From assembly GCF_009730915.1 (NCBI RefSeq), contig NC_052488.1:21074305-21138304 (forward strand): a stretch of DNA of 64,000 nucleotides. The letters run 5' to 3'. Numbering within the stretch: the stretch's first letter is position 1; each line of letters begins with the position of its first letter. This document shows positions 12,675 through 25,239 of the stretch, in pieces. This DNA comes from Dioscorea cayenensis subsp. rotundata. Lineage: Eukaryota > Streptophyta > Magnoliopsida > Dioscoreales > Dioscoreaceae. The notes beneath the pieces were generated by a model. The model had not been told where the DNA came from. It saw only the letters and a program-made list of their open reading frames with translations, and ran no database searches. The position numbers and the translations under genes are program-made.

Positions 12675-13580
12675 GATTTCATGAAATAGATCATCTTCCT
12701 TTTATTTTTTTACTTTGATACGGTGGTTTGGTATCGTAAACTTCAAATCAATCTGAGATGAAGTATCAAAAATTCTATAAATGAAAGATTCAATTCTTAG
12801 CCATTTGGATTGGTAAGATTATTTTATTTCACATATTGGGAAGTATCTTTATTTTTCATTTCTTCAATATATTTATTTATATTATATTTTTTAATTATTT
12901 TTTTATTAATGTCTTGCATTTTATTCTTTGAATGTAATATATACCTCTATGTGACATTCAAGGCCACAACAATGTCTTCAACTATTGTGACTAAATCCTC
13001 CAATTATTTTTTTTAAAAAAAAATGGAAACCGTGTAAAATAAAAGCTAAGTTTTTTACTCATAAAGCTTAGATGTAGCCAAAGATTTATTATTGGAGGAA
13101 TGTGAGAAAAGCATGTGAATAATATGCAATTTGAAGCATGAAATGGGAATGGTGGAAAAAGTGCCCTAGTCCATTTCCAAGCATGAGGCATATATGATCC
13201 CCACAAAACATGGTGGCCATTGCTGTGGATGTCTCCTTGCACTATATATATTCCCTCTCTTTTTAGCTTTCAATTATATTCATGAATATTTTATCTTTTT
13301 GAGACAACATCAAGAAAAAAAAAGATTGAAAGAAAATTCAGTTACATCATCTTGTTAAATTCATACAATGCCAAATTCATTACCACAAAAAATACAAAAA
13401 TGATCAAAAAATAAAATATACAAATTTATGCAATTCAACTATAATGACACATTGCTCTTTGGATTGTAAAAAAAAATTATAAACATTCATTTTATTGAAG
13501 ATGAATGGAGACAATTTCAAATTTGAATAAATGAAAATATATAATTGTAAGTATGCTTTAAGAGGTACATGATGAGATAT

Positions 13581-13850
13581 TTATCTAGCATATGCTATGG
13601 ACCCATGCATAACCACCGGCGTAGAAAACCTCTTGAGCTTTAATTTGATTTTCCGAAGAACTCTCATAATTCGGAATTTATATTTTTGGCGATTACCTAA
13701 TTGTTGGGAAGGCAAATGAGGTCTTATTTTTGCTCCGGTGGTCATCTTATCAAGCGGATCAATAATAGGACGGTGATGCAATCGCCGAAAGACCCAAGCC
13801 CAACCTCGCCGGGTGTTGATGGTGGCCGGACGTTCAGGAGAAGATGTCAT
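13581..13850 (-). CDS. Hypothetical small basic protein (89 aa)
   Basis: Not recognised. The frame is complete and more GC-rich than its surroundings. It encodes a strongly basic peptide with a Lys/Arg-rich stretch (RVLRKIKLKLKRF) near residues 63-75 and no evident membrane segment. An AT-only tract at about 13893-13906 could serve as a TATA box about 45-55 bases upstream of the ATG on the same strand. It lies inside copy A of the duplication, between two blocks shared with A'. I see no counterpart in A'. It could be a young or captured gene, or a chance frame. No function is assigned. Confidence 0.35.
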   Translation of the reverse strand: MTSSPERPATINTRRGWAWVFRRLHHRPIIDPLDKMTTGAKIRPHLPSQQLGNRQKYKFRIMRVLRKIKLKLKRFSTPVVMHGSIAYAR

Positions 13851-14588
13851 TTCACCATAAGAAATGTGACCAAGAAATATTAGGCTTATGCTATATATAT
13901 ATATATTATTAATTTATTATAGTTAATTATAAGGACTTGATGGAGTTTATGTATGGACGTGCTAGCATGTTGCTGTATTGATGTGGTAGGCCGTGACATG
14001 CATTCACGTTGAGAAGGTTTTTAATTATTTGATTATTGGGCTTTTGAGGCCCGTTTGTCAATTCAATCAGAGTTTTGTTTTGTTTTATGTTTTATGTGTT
14101 TTTTTTTCAAATTAAATAAATCACAGTTTTATTATATAAATAAAAAAAAATAACTGATGGGATTAAAAGAGAAGTGGGGGAAAATAAGGAATACGATTCT
14201 TGTTTAAGTAGATGGTGAGTATTTTATCTTATAATTTTAAAATTTAATAATTATATATATTTTATTTTTTTATTTTTTTATTGCATATATTTATTCTTCC
14301 TCTAACTAATATATTGTGTTTATTGTTTGTATTCTAGTTAATATCGATTTTTTTTTTTGGTGGGTGACCCATATAGCAAGATAAAGTAATAAGAGAGTTT
14401 TATAAAAGATTGATTTTTTTCAAACAAGTGTACAGATTCAAACTATTTGAATCAATTCCTGTAGGTTTTAAAAAATATATAAAAAAAAAGGAGAGATAGT
14501 AAAAGAAAAAATTAAGTGGGCCCATAGTCCTGGGTGACATATACTTAGATTTTAAATTTAAAAACACATCATATATATATATATATAT

Positions 14589-15086
14589 GGGATTACATCT
14601 CCTGGGGACATCCCCAGAATTCATATATGGGGATGTCCCCAGGGACCGTTGGATCAAATGATCCAACGGTTCCTATACATCCCAAAAAAACCATTATTTT
14701 AAATCTTAAATGAAAACAAGAGTGAAATGGTTTTAGATCCATCCCCTCCACCAGCGCCCACCCATCAACGACGCCTCTCATCATCTGCACCACCGTCTCC
14801 CGTCATCTCCACCGACGCCTCCGCCATCAACGCCTCCTATCGTCTCCACCACCGTCTCCCGTCATCTCCACCGACGCCTCCACCATCAACGTCTCCTATC
14901 GTCTCCACCACCGTCTCCCGTCTTCTCCACCAACGGTGCCTCCTCGTCGTCTCCATCAACACCAACGCCTTCTCCGGTGTCAAGGTTTAGATCCTTCTCT
15001 TTGATTTAGTCCATTAATTTCTAGGGTTCCAAAATTTCATCGAAAGATATAAAACTTAAATTTCATCGAAAGATTTAAAACTTAAA
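14589..15086 (+). repeat. Left TIR arm with internal 59-bp tandem repeat
   Basis: Within the arm a 59-bp unit starting ACCACCGTCT begins at 14789, 14848 and 14907 (the third is partial). It makes a Pro/Ser/Thr-rich frame with no recognisable domain. A roughly 30-base stretch near 15040-15086 is also duplicated. Confidence 0.75.
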
Positions 15087-16389
15087 TTCATATCTCGGTG
15101 TTTTGTTTCAGTTAAAGTGGGAATATTTTTCTGAAAAGCTAGATAAATTGTTTGGCATAGTTTTTTTTAAAATTATTATAATAGGATCGGGAGCTGTTGA
15201 TTACATTATGCAGACATCTTTGAAATCGCTTTTTGTTTTTTTGTTCAAGATAAGAAAGTGAAAAAAATGTGAGAGCTTAGAAATTTTTTTACTATGTGTT
15301 CTTCATTACGTGTGGTTTTCGGTTTGATGTTAATCTAAACCATTTTGTGTAGATTACATTGCACGATTGCAATTACGTCCAACAACTAAAAGGTGAGAAC
15401 TAATTGTCTCAAGTATTGATTACATTTTCGATACTTAATTGTCTCTAGTTTTCGATCAATGTTGTGATCACAAGGATTGGTCCGAACTTTACAAGTTTGG
15501 AATCATTTGGCAAAAGTCGATGAATTCGCGAAAATCGGTAGAGTTCGCCAATTGGGATACTTTCCAAACATTTCATTTTTTCGGCTAATAAAAACTAAAT
15601 CAAGAATGTAACATCTAATTTCACTAAGCAGGTAAATGGCTAGGACAGTGGCGAAGGCCACAGGGTTGGTTGCAAAACTAATTGATTCCAAAAGTCGCAA
15701 AATGGTGATGGTCGATGAATTATATTGATTTGTGAAAAAGTAGCCAAAGTTTCAGTATTTTTTTATAGCAATTGTGTAATGTCATGATCGTATTATTTAT
15801 CATCGAGTACACATTGCAAAAGCGAATTCGAGAACTTAATTGTCGGAGAACTTGTCATGCCCCTGTATTATTTAATTGTCTTGCAGTTTATGGATGATGA
15901 ATCAGAGAACAAACTCATGTTTATGGATGATGAAAGCACCACTCATGTTATTCAACAAACTCAAACAAACACCATATTACAATGACTTGATCAACACCAA
16001 CTTTCTAAAGAATCAACAGTAAAATGAATAATGAGAAAAATTTGTGCAAATTCCAACACCTTTCTTTTCTTTCATTCTAGGGACATATATAAACCGGTCA
16101 TACATGTGACGGTGTATGTACAGAAGAAAGTTCAAGGTTTCGCAAATTATGTATGCTGGAGAAGACAGAAATTAAACACTCCGGCTTCTCCTCGACTTGT
16201 ATATGAAAAGGGAAATATTTCCGGCCTTACGTATTTTACTTCAAGAACATTGCAAGTGGCTCAAGTCATGAACCACATCCGACGAGCTGCTTCAGTGTAC
16301 AAAGTCGGCCCTATGGAGAAGATTTGATTGGGTGCCTGTGCCTTCGGAATCCCCTTTTGTTGTACTATAGGTTGAGGTTAATAGCGTTA

Positions 16390-16719
16390 GGCGCATACGG
16401 ACCCGATGTGTTTTGGCATCGGTTGAGCAACAACCGGTAATTTTTCACTAGTAATATGGCTTCCTTGTCCCTCGTGATCTTCGCACCACCAATTTTGAGC
16501 AATTCCATCTAAAAAAATTCCTCCTTTGTGCGAGAAATCCTCATGACAAATGGAAACTTCCACCATTTGACTAGGCTTTATTATACCGGTAGTTGGAAGG
16601 ATGCGTAAAAAATCAACATCTTTTTGGTGATTCCTGGTAACAATGTTTGAAGGTAAAATAAAATTACATAAAGAGTCCGGGCATGCTTTATGATGTAAAA
16701 TCCAACACAAACAAAACAT
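16390..16719 (-). pseudogene. Fragment of an inositol-polyphosphate 5-phosphatase (FRA3-like) C-terminal region
   Basis: On the minus strand the frame reads PTTGIIKPSQMVEVSICHE and then GIAQNWWCED. The family motif TRDKEAILLV follows in another frame, so the copy carries a frameshift near 16480. From memory of the family, these match the C-terminal domain after the phosphatase domain in plant FRA3-type type II 5-phosphatases. The real gene would remove phosphates from phosphoinositides or inositol phosphates. No phosphatase catalytic domain is present, so this is a non-functional captured piece. The identification rests on short motifs and needs a protein search. Confidence 0.6.
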
Positions 16720-17350
16720 GCTTGGAAATGTTTTTGTTATATGTGTATATAATAAGCAATGAAGGATATGATACTAACTATAGTCAAATAGAGATATGTC
16801 GTGACTGCAACAACATTTCAATTATATAACAAGATTTATGAATCTCAACATATTATCTGATAACTAATACTGAGTGGAATAAAAGGTCTCACAGTTTTGC
16901 TTCTTTCGCTAGTCATTGCAATAAAATAGGCTGTGATCAGATATGAATATTATCTCAATTTTTGTTTTCCCACAAACAAATAATGTAGACCGAAAGAGGA
17001 ATCCCAATCAGAGAGGTAACATGGCTTTAATTAGTTAGTTTTCAGCTAGTCTTGTTTATACAGACTATGTCCGTGTCAACAAATTGAATTATGTTTATTT
17101 ACATTAAGTAGTGTCAAAATTTCACACAGCCACTACATCAAAAGACTATCCTTGTCATGTAACATACACTACTTGATAAGAAAAGTTCATGTGCAAACTT
17201 TTGAGTACAAGTTATGCATGGATTTTCTGCATGTATGGCCAATTTGTTTATACACCAATCAGCCACTTTTCACAATTTCAACCAACCAAAATTCTAAGAT
17301 CAGGTAAGAAATCATAGATACATATCTAAACAAAGGAAAAGAAAAAAAAA

Positions 17351-17819
17351 TTTAAGTTTTAAATCTTTCGATGAAATTTTGGAACCCTAGAAATTAATGG
17401 ACTAAATCAAAGAGAAGGATCTAAACCTTGACACCGGAGAAGGCGTTGGTGTTGATGGAGACGACGAGGAGGCACCGTTGGTGGAGAAGACAGGAGACGG
17501 TGGTGGAGATGATAGGAGACGTTGATGGTGGAGGCGTCGGTGGAGATGACGGGAGACGGTGGTGGAGACGATAGGAGGCGTTGATGGCGGAGGCGTCGGT
17601 GGAGATGACGGGAGACGGTGGTGTCGATGATGAGAGCGTCGTTGATGGGTGGGCGGTGGAGGGGATGGATCTAAAAACCATTTCACTCTTGTTTTCATTT
17701 AAGATTTAAAATAATGGTTTTTTTGGGATGTATAGGAACCGTTGGATCATTTGATCCAACGGTCCCTGGGGACATCCCCAGATATGAATTCTGGGGATGT
17801 CCCCAGGAGATGTAATCCC
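17351..17819 (-). repeat. Right TIR arm of the Mutator-like element
   Basis: Reverse complement of the left arm. It has the same Pro/Ser/Thr-rich frame, including the shared segment VVSINTNAFSGVKV. The arms differ at a modest number of bases and small indels, so they have diverged since insertion. Confidence 0.75.
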
Positions 17820-18149
17820 TATATATATATATATATACATATATGAGCATCTATTATCTACAAACATTTATAGATTCAAAATCTACGGATATTCATATTA
17901 ATTGATGAATTGAAATCTAACGATTGTGCATTGTATAATAAAAATTACCTAATTGTTACTGTGTTTAACTACATGCGTTCTACGTTTATTTTACAAATTT
18001 TTTAACAAATGGTAGAAAGGAAGTGGCAAACTACTTAACATAATTCATCACATCCATGCAAGCATGACGCAATCTAATTAATCTTTATGACACTTAATTA
18101 GCTAATTAATCACCAACGGTTTCAGAAAGTTAGGCAGCGTGTAATATTG

Positions 18150-18365
18150 CTCACGTCTTCATTCTTCTTGTTCTCAAGGGATGGTTCCTCTAATTAGTTA
18201 ATCCAGCAACGTGGATCTCTTGTTGTAGTGAGAATTCTCAATAATTCACTTATATAGTTGAATTCTCAATAAATCACTCATACAAACCAAGCTAAGGTGG
18301 TCACTGTCACGGCTCCATTAATTCTCTGCCCTTAACAGTAACATAATTGCATTGTCTTCTCACTC

Positions 18366-18407
<42 letters not shown>

Positions 18408-19079
18408 CTTTCACATATTTTTTGTTTGGGTGGTTGTAACTATATAAAAGATAAAAAGTAACATTGAAGGAGTCTATCCTAACAATCAAGTGAAGCCTCA
18501 ACTCTATAAAATCTTTACCTGCCTACATTGACGAGCCACCCTCTTCACATCTTGGGGTCTAAATTTCTCATTCGATCAAATTTATGATGCCGATGTCGGC
18601 TGAATCTCTCAGGTGATAACAGAGTTTTGCTGGTTAGTTGTCTTTGGTCTCCACTATTAGTGGATTTCATGTTTTTTAATGATTTAATATATTTTGTATT
18701 TTTTTTTCTTTTTGTTGTTTATGTTTTAACGTTATACCATTTTTTGTGAATAAAAAATAATTTATCTAATTTTTTTTAAATTTTTTAAAAATAAGATATA
18801 TTTTAAACTAAAGGGTTCATAGTACAACAATATTGGCTCTACTGCGAAAGATGCTGGTGTGAAAAATTAAAAAATTTCTGAGTTTAAATTCTAATAGATG
18901 CAGTGGTGGTAATGGATCCCAATTAAAATTTCATGTTTACAATCCAAACCCTGTGTTACAGAGTGAAGGTGCATATAGTATGTGCATGCCTCTTACAATG
19001 CTTGTTGCATTATTAAAAATAAGATTATTTCAAAATGAAGAATCATCATGTAGTTAATAGATACACTTATCATTCCCAT
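18150..19079. other. Intergenic DNA with a TTA microsatellite
   Basis: A (TTA)n run of about 14 units lies at roughly 18367-18407. No convincing gene is seen. Confidence 0.6.
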
Positions 19080-19081
19080 TA

Positions 19082-19642
19082 TGCTTTGCTTGTTTAGAGG
19101 TTTGGGAATGTTTTATAAAGTATGGTATGGTATGGTAAGGTATGGTAAATGAGATTGTAAACCATACTTTGTTTGGGACAAAGGTAGAGTAAATAAAGGT
19201 TTTTGAACCATGTTGTGCTTGGTTTGAAGGTAAGGTAAAGTAAAGTTATATATTAAAATTACAAAAACCCTTTGAATATTAAAATATATACATATCAAAC
19301 ACAACTTTTTTAATAATATATTTTTATTTATTGCAATTAAGTTATAACTATAAATGGTAAAACTTTAGTCAAGTGAAACAAAATTCTTAGCTTGGAGTGA
19401 GTTAAAATATAAGGCATGTATGTAATTGTTAAAAGTGTAAAAGGGCATTTTAGTCAAGTGAAAATATAAAACCCTCCCAACCCCCCAATTTGGAGGGTTG
19501 AGAAATGGGGGTAAAATGGAAGTTCTCAGACCTCCATTTTACCCCCATAAACCATACCATGTAAAAAACCCTGTATCCAAGCAAGGTTTTATGTAAAACC
19601 ATACTTTACAAAACCATGCAAAACCTCCAAACAAGCAAGGCA
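19082..19642. mobile_element. TIR element (MITE-like) with possible TA target duplication
   Basis: The left end is TGCTTTGCTTGTTTAGAGG and the right end, reverse-complemented, is TGCCTTGCTTGTTTGGAGG. The inverted similarity runs for several tens of bases and includes GTAAAGTATGG-type words and a GTATG repeat. Both ends are flanked by TA (19080-19081 and 19643-19644), which suggests but does not prove a TA target site. No transposase frame is present. Confidence 0.5.
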
Positions 19643-19644
19643 TA

Positions 19645-21254
19645 AAGGAAAAGGAACAACCTATTCATGTATCCAATAAAATGAGATGTAATAGAATGAT
19701 AGAGAATCATAAATTATAAACAGTAAATAACTCCAAAGAAAAGAACCAAATAAAAAACACTACTCAAAATTCATGCATGGTTTCATAACGTTTATTTTTC
19801 TAAAAACAATCTTGCAACAAATAAATTAGTGGTGAAGATTACAGTTCTCTACTTTGTTAGTTTTACTTATCGCTTTTACTTTTTGAATTTTGTACTACTC
19901 TGTTTCTCTCTTCTTCTTTTTTTTTTAATAAATTAGTAGTTTGTTCACTTTATTTAAAAAAAACAAATAAAAAAAATAAATGATCCATGCAGTACAGTCA
20001 CAGTTTATCCAAAGAGATGAATTCAGAGAAGGGTTAAAAAATAAGGAATTGTGAGACATTAAAGCTGAGGATGATGAATATTAAATAATTAGACTAGTCA
20101 ACCCTGATGAACTAAATTGAAATTATAATATATGACAACATATTAACCCAAAAAAAAGAGAAAAATGTAGCATTGGGAGTATGAACATGTAATTTAGCTG
20201 CAACAACAATACAAAAGATAATTGAGGAATATGATACAATGTGTGTTCAAAGATTTTAATGTTTGAATTACAGAACACAAATAAGTTACTAAACAAGCTA
20301 GATGCTAACTCCAGTAAGTATGTCTGCAGTTAATAACCTTGCATGAAATGGCTTCTCCATATTTGCTAATTCATGTAAGGGAATACCTGGTTGAATCCAT
20401 AAAAACTCAAAAGACTAAGAAGCATAACGGTAAATATCAAATGGAAAGCAAACAACTCAAATAAAATGTACTAATTAAATTAGAAACAATAGATTATTCA
20501 AGGCCTAAATGCACATATATTTCTTTTTGGTGCAGGCATGTCTACGATACATGTAGTTTGGATAAAAAAAATTTCTTTGGATCAGTCGATAATTTTGCAA
20601 GACGTATTGGAGTCAAATCATAATTTCATGACTATACAAGGTAAAATTGGAAGAGAATCATAAATTATATATGAACACTAATAAATAACTAAAATGAAAA
20701 TGCTGAGGATGCTTCACATGTAACAAATGAAAAATACAGTTCTGTTAATGCATTCATAACATGACACAAGTAATATCTTAAAAATGAAAATCCATTGTTT
20801 GGCTATCTGAGATTACATGGAAAGATTAAAATTAAGAAAACAATTAGCTGAAGATGCTAATTGGACAAATGGTTAGCAAAGTGAATTATGATTTATGAAA
20901 ATACATAAACAATACTCAAGTGTATAATGCACATATGAAACCCAATTAATGTTTGTTCATTAAGACAGCCATTTTTCTGACATGGACACAAGAACTAAAT
21001 TATAACTGTACAAGATACAATTCCATCTAATCCAACTAAAAATAACCGAAAAAATAGTGAAGATCATTTAAAAACAATAACAGAAAACAAGCTAAAAATC
21101 ACAGGGCATGCATGAGAAAGTCATATGCTTAAAGAGCTACTAATTACATTGTTTTTCTAATAAAAACATTTGAATAGTCATGTGAAACTGAAAACAATAT
21201 GATAAATAAATCAAATGAGAAGAAGAGAAGGATCCATACCAAATATTTTTCCAT
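19645..21254. other. Intergenic DNA downstream of the NLR gene
   Basis: AT-rich sequence with the presumed 3' UTR of the NLR gene at its right end. No coding signal is recognised. Confidence 0.6.
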
Positions 21255-24200
21255 TCATGCGTAGGTTCGTTGACGGATGTGCTGAATCATTAGCCAATCA
21301 GGAGACCCTTCTTGTTGGCACCGTTCCATTAATCCAAAGTCACATTCTTTGATCCACAACAATTCCAGTGAGGAAGGAAGGCCACCCTCTGGCAGTGAAT
21401 GGATCTTTGGGCAATTAATAATAATCAATGACTTGAGGAAAGGAAGGCAATGCAACCAAGCTGGCAGAGATTCCAGATTTTCACAAGAGTCAATAGATAT
21501 TGCAAACAAATTTGGATGAAAGACTCCTTGTTCTGTGATCTGCTCCATAAACCACCAGGTTGTGAATTGTGGGCATTTAGTTATACACAACTTTGTCAGG
21601 CAGGACAGAGCTTGTAAACCATCCACTGATATCAACTCATTACATTCTTCAAGACGTAAATACTTGAGTGCATGCAGTGTGGCCATCACCTCTGCAGGAA
21701 AAGTTTTAACCTTTAGCCCAGTTAATTCCAATTGAGTGAGAGCAGAGAGGCCATAGAGGCATCCTGGAAATTGGTCATCCACCCATGGACTATTTGTTAT
21801 GTATAGATGTGTTAATGCTGAAAGCATGGGCCACTGTAATACATTCAATTCATCACAGCCTACAATCTTGAGGGACTTCAGACAAGGAAAGCAGTTGTGA
21901 TTTTTTGTTGCTACTGATGATGATGGCATGTTGTGGATAATCATTGATGCTTTCTTCAATTCAAAAGAATGAAGAGATGGAAACACTGGAGTGATGTCTA
22001 CCACTGTTACCTCCACCTCTTCTAGTGAAATGTATGTAAGGAAGGATAGTTGTCCAAGTGCAGCAAGACTTACTGAACTACACTTGGAAATACTCAATCT
22101 CTCCAGTGAAGGAACATGAAGCAATACAGCAAGCAGAAATGCTATATTTCCACAAGATTTAATTTCGATTCCACGTAGATTTGGTAGGAGGACCCCTTGC
22201 TGTTGTTGTGCCACAATGTCTGTGTTTTCAATCTTTAATCCTTTTATTTCCAATAAAGTAAGTGAGTTTAGGCTTTGGAGACATCCTGGCACTTGACTTT
22301 GGAGCCCAGGACTTGCATATATTCTGAGATTATCCAGTGATGAAAGCATTTGCCAGGGTAATCCATTCAATCCATCACATTCATCAATTGTTAGAGCCTT
22401 AAGACAAGGAAACAACTTGCAACGCTTTACTGTTGTTGAAGATGATGATGATGACATACCCTGAAATGATACTGTTGCTTTCCTAAATACAAGGATCCGC
22501 AAGGATGGAAACATCACAGTCATAGAATCATCAATCTCAATTGTTATGTTCTCAATGCCAACTAAGATTAGTTTCTCCAGGGAAGGTAACAACCCAAGTG
22601 CTGAAGGTAGGCTTGCCCAGTTTCTGCATTTATTTAACTCTATTTCTCTCAGTTTCCGTAGAGCAAGTGTCATAAGCCAGCTTGGTGATTTGGAACCCAT
22701 GTACCCTTCAATGAATAGGTAATTTAAGTCAGGATGAGGTTGAAGAGCTTCAAGCACTTCTTCTTGGACTTCAAGCTTGCAACCATCCACTGTATTTGTC
22801 CAGCGTAATGATAATTCCTCAATGTGATGTTTTTCCTTCAATTTGGCTTTCACTGTTTCTTTCATATTGTCTATGTTCTCTAAGCCTTCAATCGAAAGTA
22901 CTCCCCTCAATTCATTCATATTTCTCAATTGTGTGATCATGTAATTTCCTCCTTTTTTCACCGGATACACTAGCTTTCTCCGGAGGTAAATCTTATTATC
23001 GGTTTGAAGCAAGTCCCACTCTTGAAGGTTTATGAGGTTGTGAAATAGACTCGGGAGAGTATGTAGAAGTGGCAATTTCAACACCCTCAACCGATAGAGC
23101 CCACAGAGTGATTCCGGTATCGATTTGATGTTGGTTTTTGCCAAATCCAAATATTGCAAGTATTTAAGATTAGCAATAGTATCTGGGAATTCTTGCATAT
23201 TAGGATCAAAGACAACTAGCACTCGGATTCTTTTGAATGCTTCATGGCTAAGGAAGGCACACATGCCACCAACTCTGTCTAACACAAGTGTGCGCAAATT
23301 ATTAGTTTTGCACACCGACCCAAGATCAAACAAACTATGTGCACATAAATGACGGACATTTTTGAGATTTTCTCATCTTTTCGACCCTCATAAATGTAAG
23401 TTTCCCCATGAGAAATTGATCTGGCCAAATCATGCATTTTCGAGTATGGAAAATTCCTTTCAAAGAAACACATAGCTTCTAGTTCAGCATAATACTCTTT
23501 TCCAATATCTTTCATTGTCTTTGAGCTACTTCCATTTTCTTGTATATAGCCATGGGCTATCCACATGTCTATAACATTGTTCATATCATATTTGAAATCT
23601 TTAGGAAACACAGAACAAAATGCAAAGCACAACTGGAGATGCTGAGGCAGATGATAATAACTCAATGCAAGTGCAGACATAATATCATTTACATCAATTT
23701 CTAATCTCCACAAATCACTCTCCAACACATCCTTCCAATGTTTTTCAGTCAAACTGCATCCTAAGAGTCTTCCCACTGTTTTCACTGCTAATGGTGATCC
23801 ATTCAGCTTTCTCACTATCTGCTTACCTATATCATGTAATTTTTTCGAATAATTGTCAGGATTTTTATCTGCAAAAACACAATTCAGAAATAAAGACCAG
23901 CATTCTCCCCCAGATAAACCTTCCAAAACAATTCGATTAATTCCATCTAGACTTCCTAATACTTTAGGGTCTCTGCAAGTCACCAAGACTTTAACAAGCT
24001 CCATCTGTGCAGATTTGAGTGAGCCAAGGAGTTGTTGCCATTCAATAGACCAAACATCATCCAGCACCAGCAGAAACTTTTTTCCTCTTATTTTCTTTCT
24101 TAGTTTAGTCTCAAGAAGATCCAAATTACTAGTAGTATCATATGCCAAGTTTGTGTTATCATCATCAATAGAAAGTGAATCTATAATCTCTTTGATGATT

Positions 24201-24693
24201 CTGAATCTATCATAATTGTCTGAAACACAAACCCATACTTTGCTGTCAAAATAATCTTCGATTTCTTGGCTGTTAAACACACATTGTGCTAAAGCTGTTT
24301 TGCCGATACCACCCATCCCACGTATTGATACAACTGAAATATTATTGCCAACAGCGTTAATTGGTTTTGTTAGCAAAGCTGTCAACCTTTTAATGTCACC
24401 ATCTCGGCCATATATCTTCCTTTCATTTATTGATGAAGTTGTCACACGTCCTTGGTTTTCTTTCACTTGATGCTGTCCTCCCCAAGGATCATAAACACCA
24501 TTCAAGGCTATTTGCTTAAGCAACTCATCCACCTTAATCTCAGTATTCATCTCTGAATCAATGCAATTAATTTGTTTTACAATATTCCTCATCTTATTCA
24601 CTAGATCATCTGCAATATAAAATTTCAAAGTTTTCCATAAACTAAACCTGTTCGCTTGATTAATTCATCCAGTATGCAAACATAAAGATCAAC

Positions 24694-24736
<43 letters not shown>

Positions 24737-25239
24737 AGCAACAAGCCTGTGGACAGCTTCAAGGACTTGGATGAAGAAAGCCGACGTCTTTTATCACTTG
24801 ATTGTCCTGTTATCCAAGAAAACCAAGACAAGCGTTTTCGTCGTCTAGATTGACTCATCTGGGTTTCATCCTGCAGGTTGATCTCCTCCACCTTTTGCTG
24901 CAGCTCCATGTACTCCAAATCATCTTCCAAGTCTTGAATCTCATAACTCACATCTCTGAGTTTGTTGTTGATAAGAATCAACCTCATATTTTGTTTATCT
25001 CGTTTGTGCAACTTCCTGACTTCACTTTGCATTATCTTGAGCTTCAGATTGGCATCTTCCAAGGCTTCCCGTTCATTCTCCAGTTGTCGAAGTTTATCAA
25101 CTTCGGTAGAGGATGATTCTGATGGCTCATCTCCAGAAAGATACTTCACTAAAGCTTTGAGTAATTTGTCCAGAGCTAACTGAGGCAATATTGGTGCAAG
25201 AATGGCTCCTGCTATGCCTGATAAGCTTGCAGAAACCAT
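21255..25239 (-). CDS. CC-NB-LRR disease-resistance protein (NLR), with one frameshift
   Basis: An intracellular immune receptor of the CNL class. Exon 1 (24747-25239) encodes an Rx-type coiled-coil region. Exon 2 (21255-24609) carries the NB-ARC domain: P-loop GMGGIGKT at about residues 262-269, kinase-2 FLLVLDDVW ending at about 351 (the final Trp is typical of CNLs), LNGSPLAVKT (GLPL-like), CFAFCSVFPKDF, and MHD in YSKMHDLARS. About 690 residues of irregular leucine-rich repeats follow. The reading frame breaks between NB-ARC and LRR at the T run 23359-23363 (A on the coding strand). One more A would join the frames, giving about 1,280 aa. The intron best in phase uses a GC donor at 24746. 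The only in-phase GT alternative leaves a 38-base intron. It may be a real pseudogene or a sequencing error; the other motifs are intact. Confidence 0.85.
24694..24736. repeat. (TA)n and (GA)n microsatellites in the NLR intron
   Basis: A TA run at about 24694-24714 passes directly into a GA run ending near 24736, close to the proposed donor. Open frames read through it give artificial Ile-Tyr and Leu-Ser repeats, which supports its being intronic. Confidence 0.7.

Larger units (their letters stand above)
14589..17819. mobile_element. Mutator-like element with ~480-bp TIRs carrying a host gene fragment
   Basis: The two ends form a long inverted repeat: 14589-15086 against 17351-17819, starting GGGATTACATCTCC and ending GGAGATGTAATCCC. 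Just inside each end is CTGGGGACATCCCCAG or a near copy. Long TIRs beginning GGG fit Mutator-like elements. The flanks are TATATATAT on both sides, consistent with a 9-bp TSD but too low in complexity to prove it. The 2.3-kb interior has no transposase frame. It holds a degenerate fragment of a 5-phosphatase gene (16390-16719), making this a Pack-MULE-like candidate. Confidence 0.7.
11990..18150. repeat. Segmental duplication, copy A
   Basis: Blocks here align in the same orientation with 33190-41200 (copy A'). About 12000-12145 matches 33200-33325, 12675-13270 matches 33326-33345 plus 34260-34416 and 38964-39500, 13280-13520 matches 39500-39594 plus 40173-40330, about 14090-14340 matches 40740-40960, and 17990-18140 matches 41040-41195. 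Shared short words include TGAATGTAATATATAC, TTTATGCAATTCAACTA and GAAGCATGACGCAATC. Copy A has its own inserts (solo LTR, Mutator-like element) that A' lacks. Block edges are by eye. Confidence 0.7.

Noticed and set aside
14727..14990. Pro/Ser/Thr-rich frames in both arms of the Mutator-like element
   Set aside because: They result from a 59-bp tandem repeat and inverted duplication; no domain and low complexity.
24610..24647. 38-base GT-AG intron in the NLR gene
   Set aside because: Too short for a plant intron, and it would put a TA/GA microsatellite into the protein.
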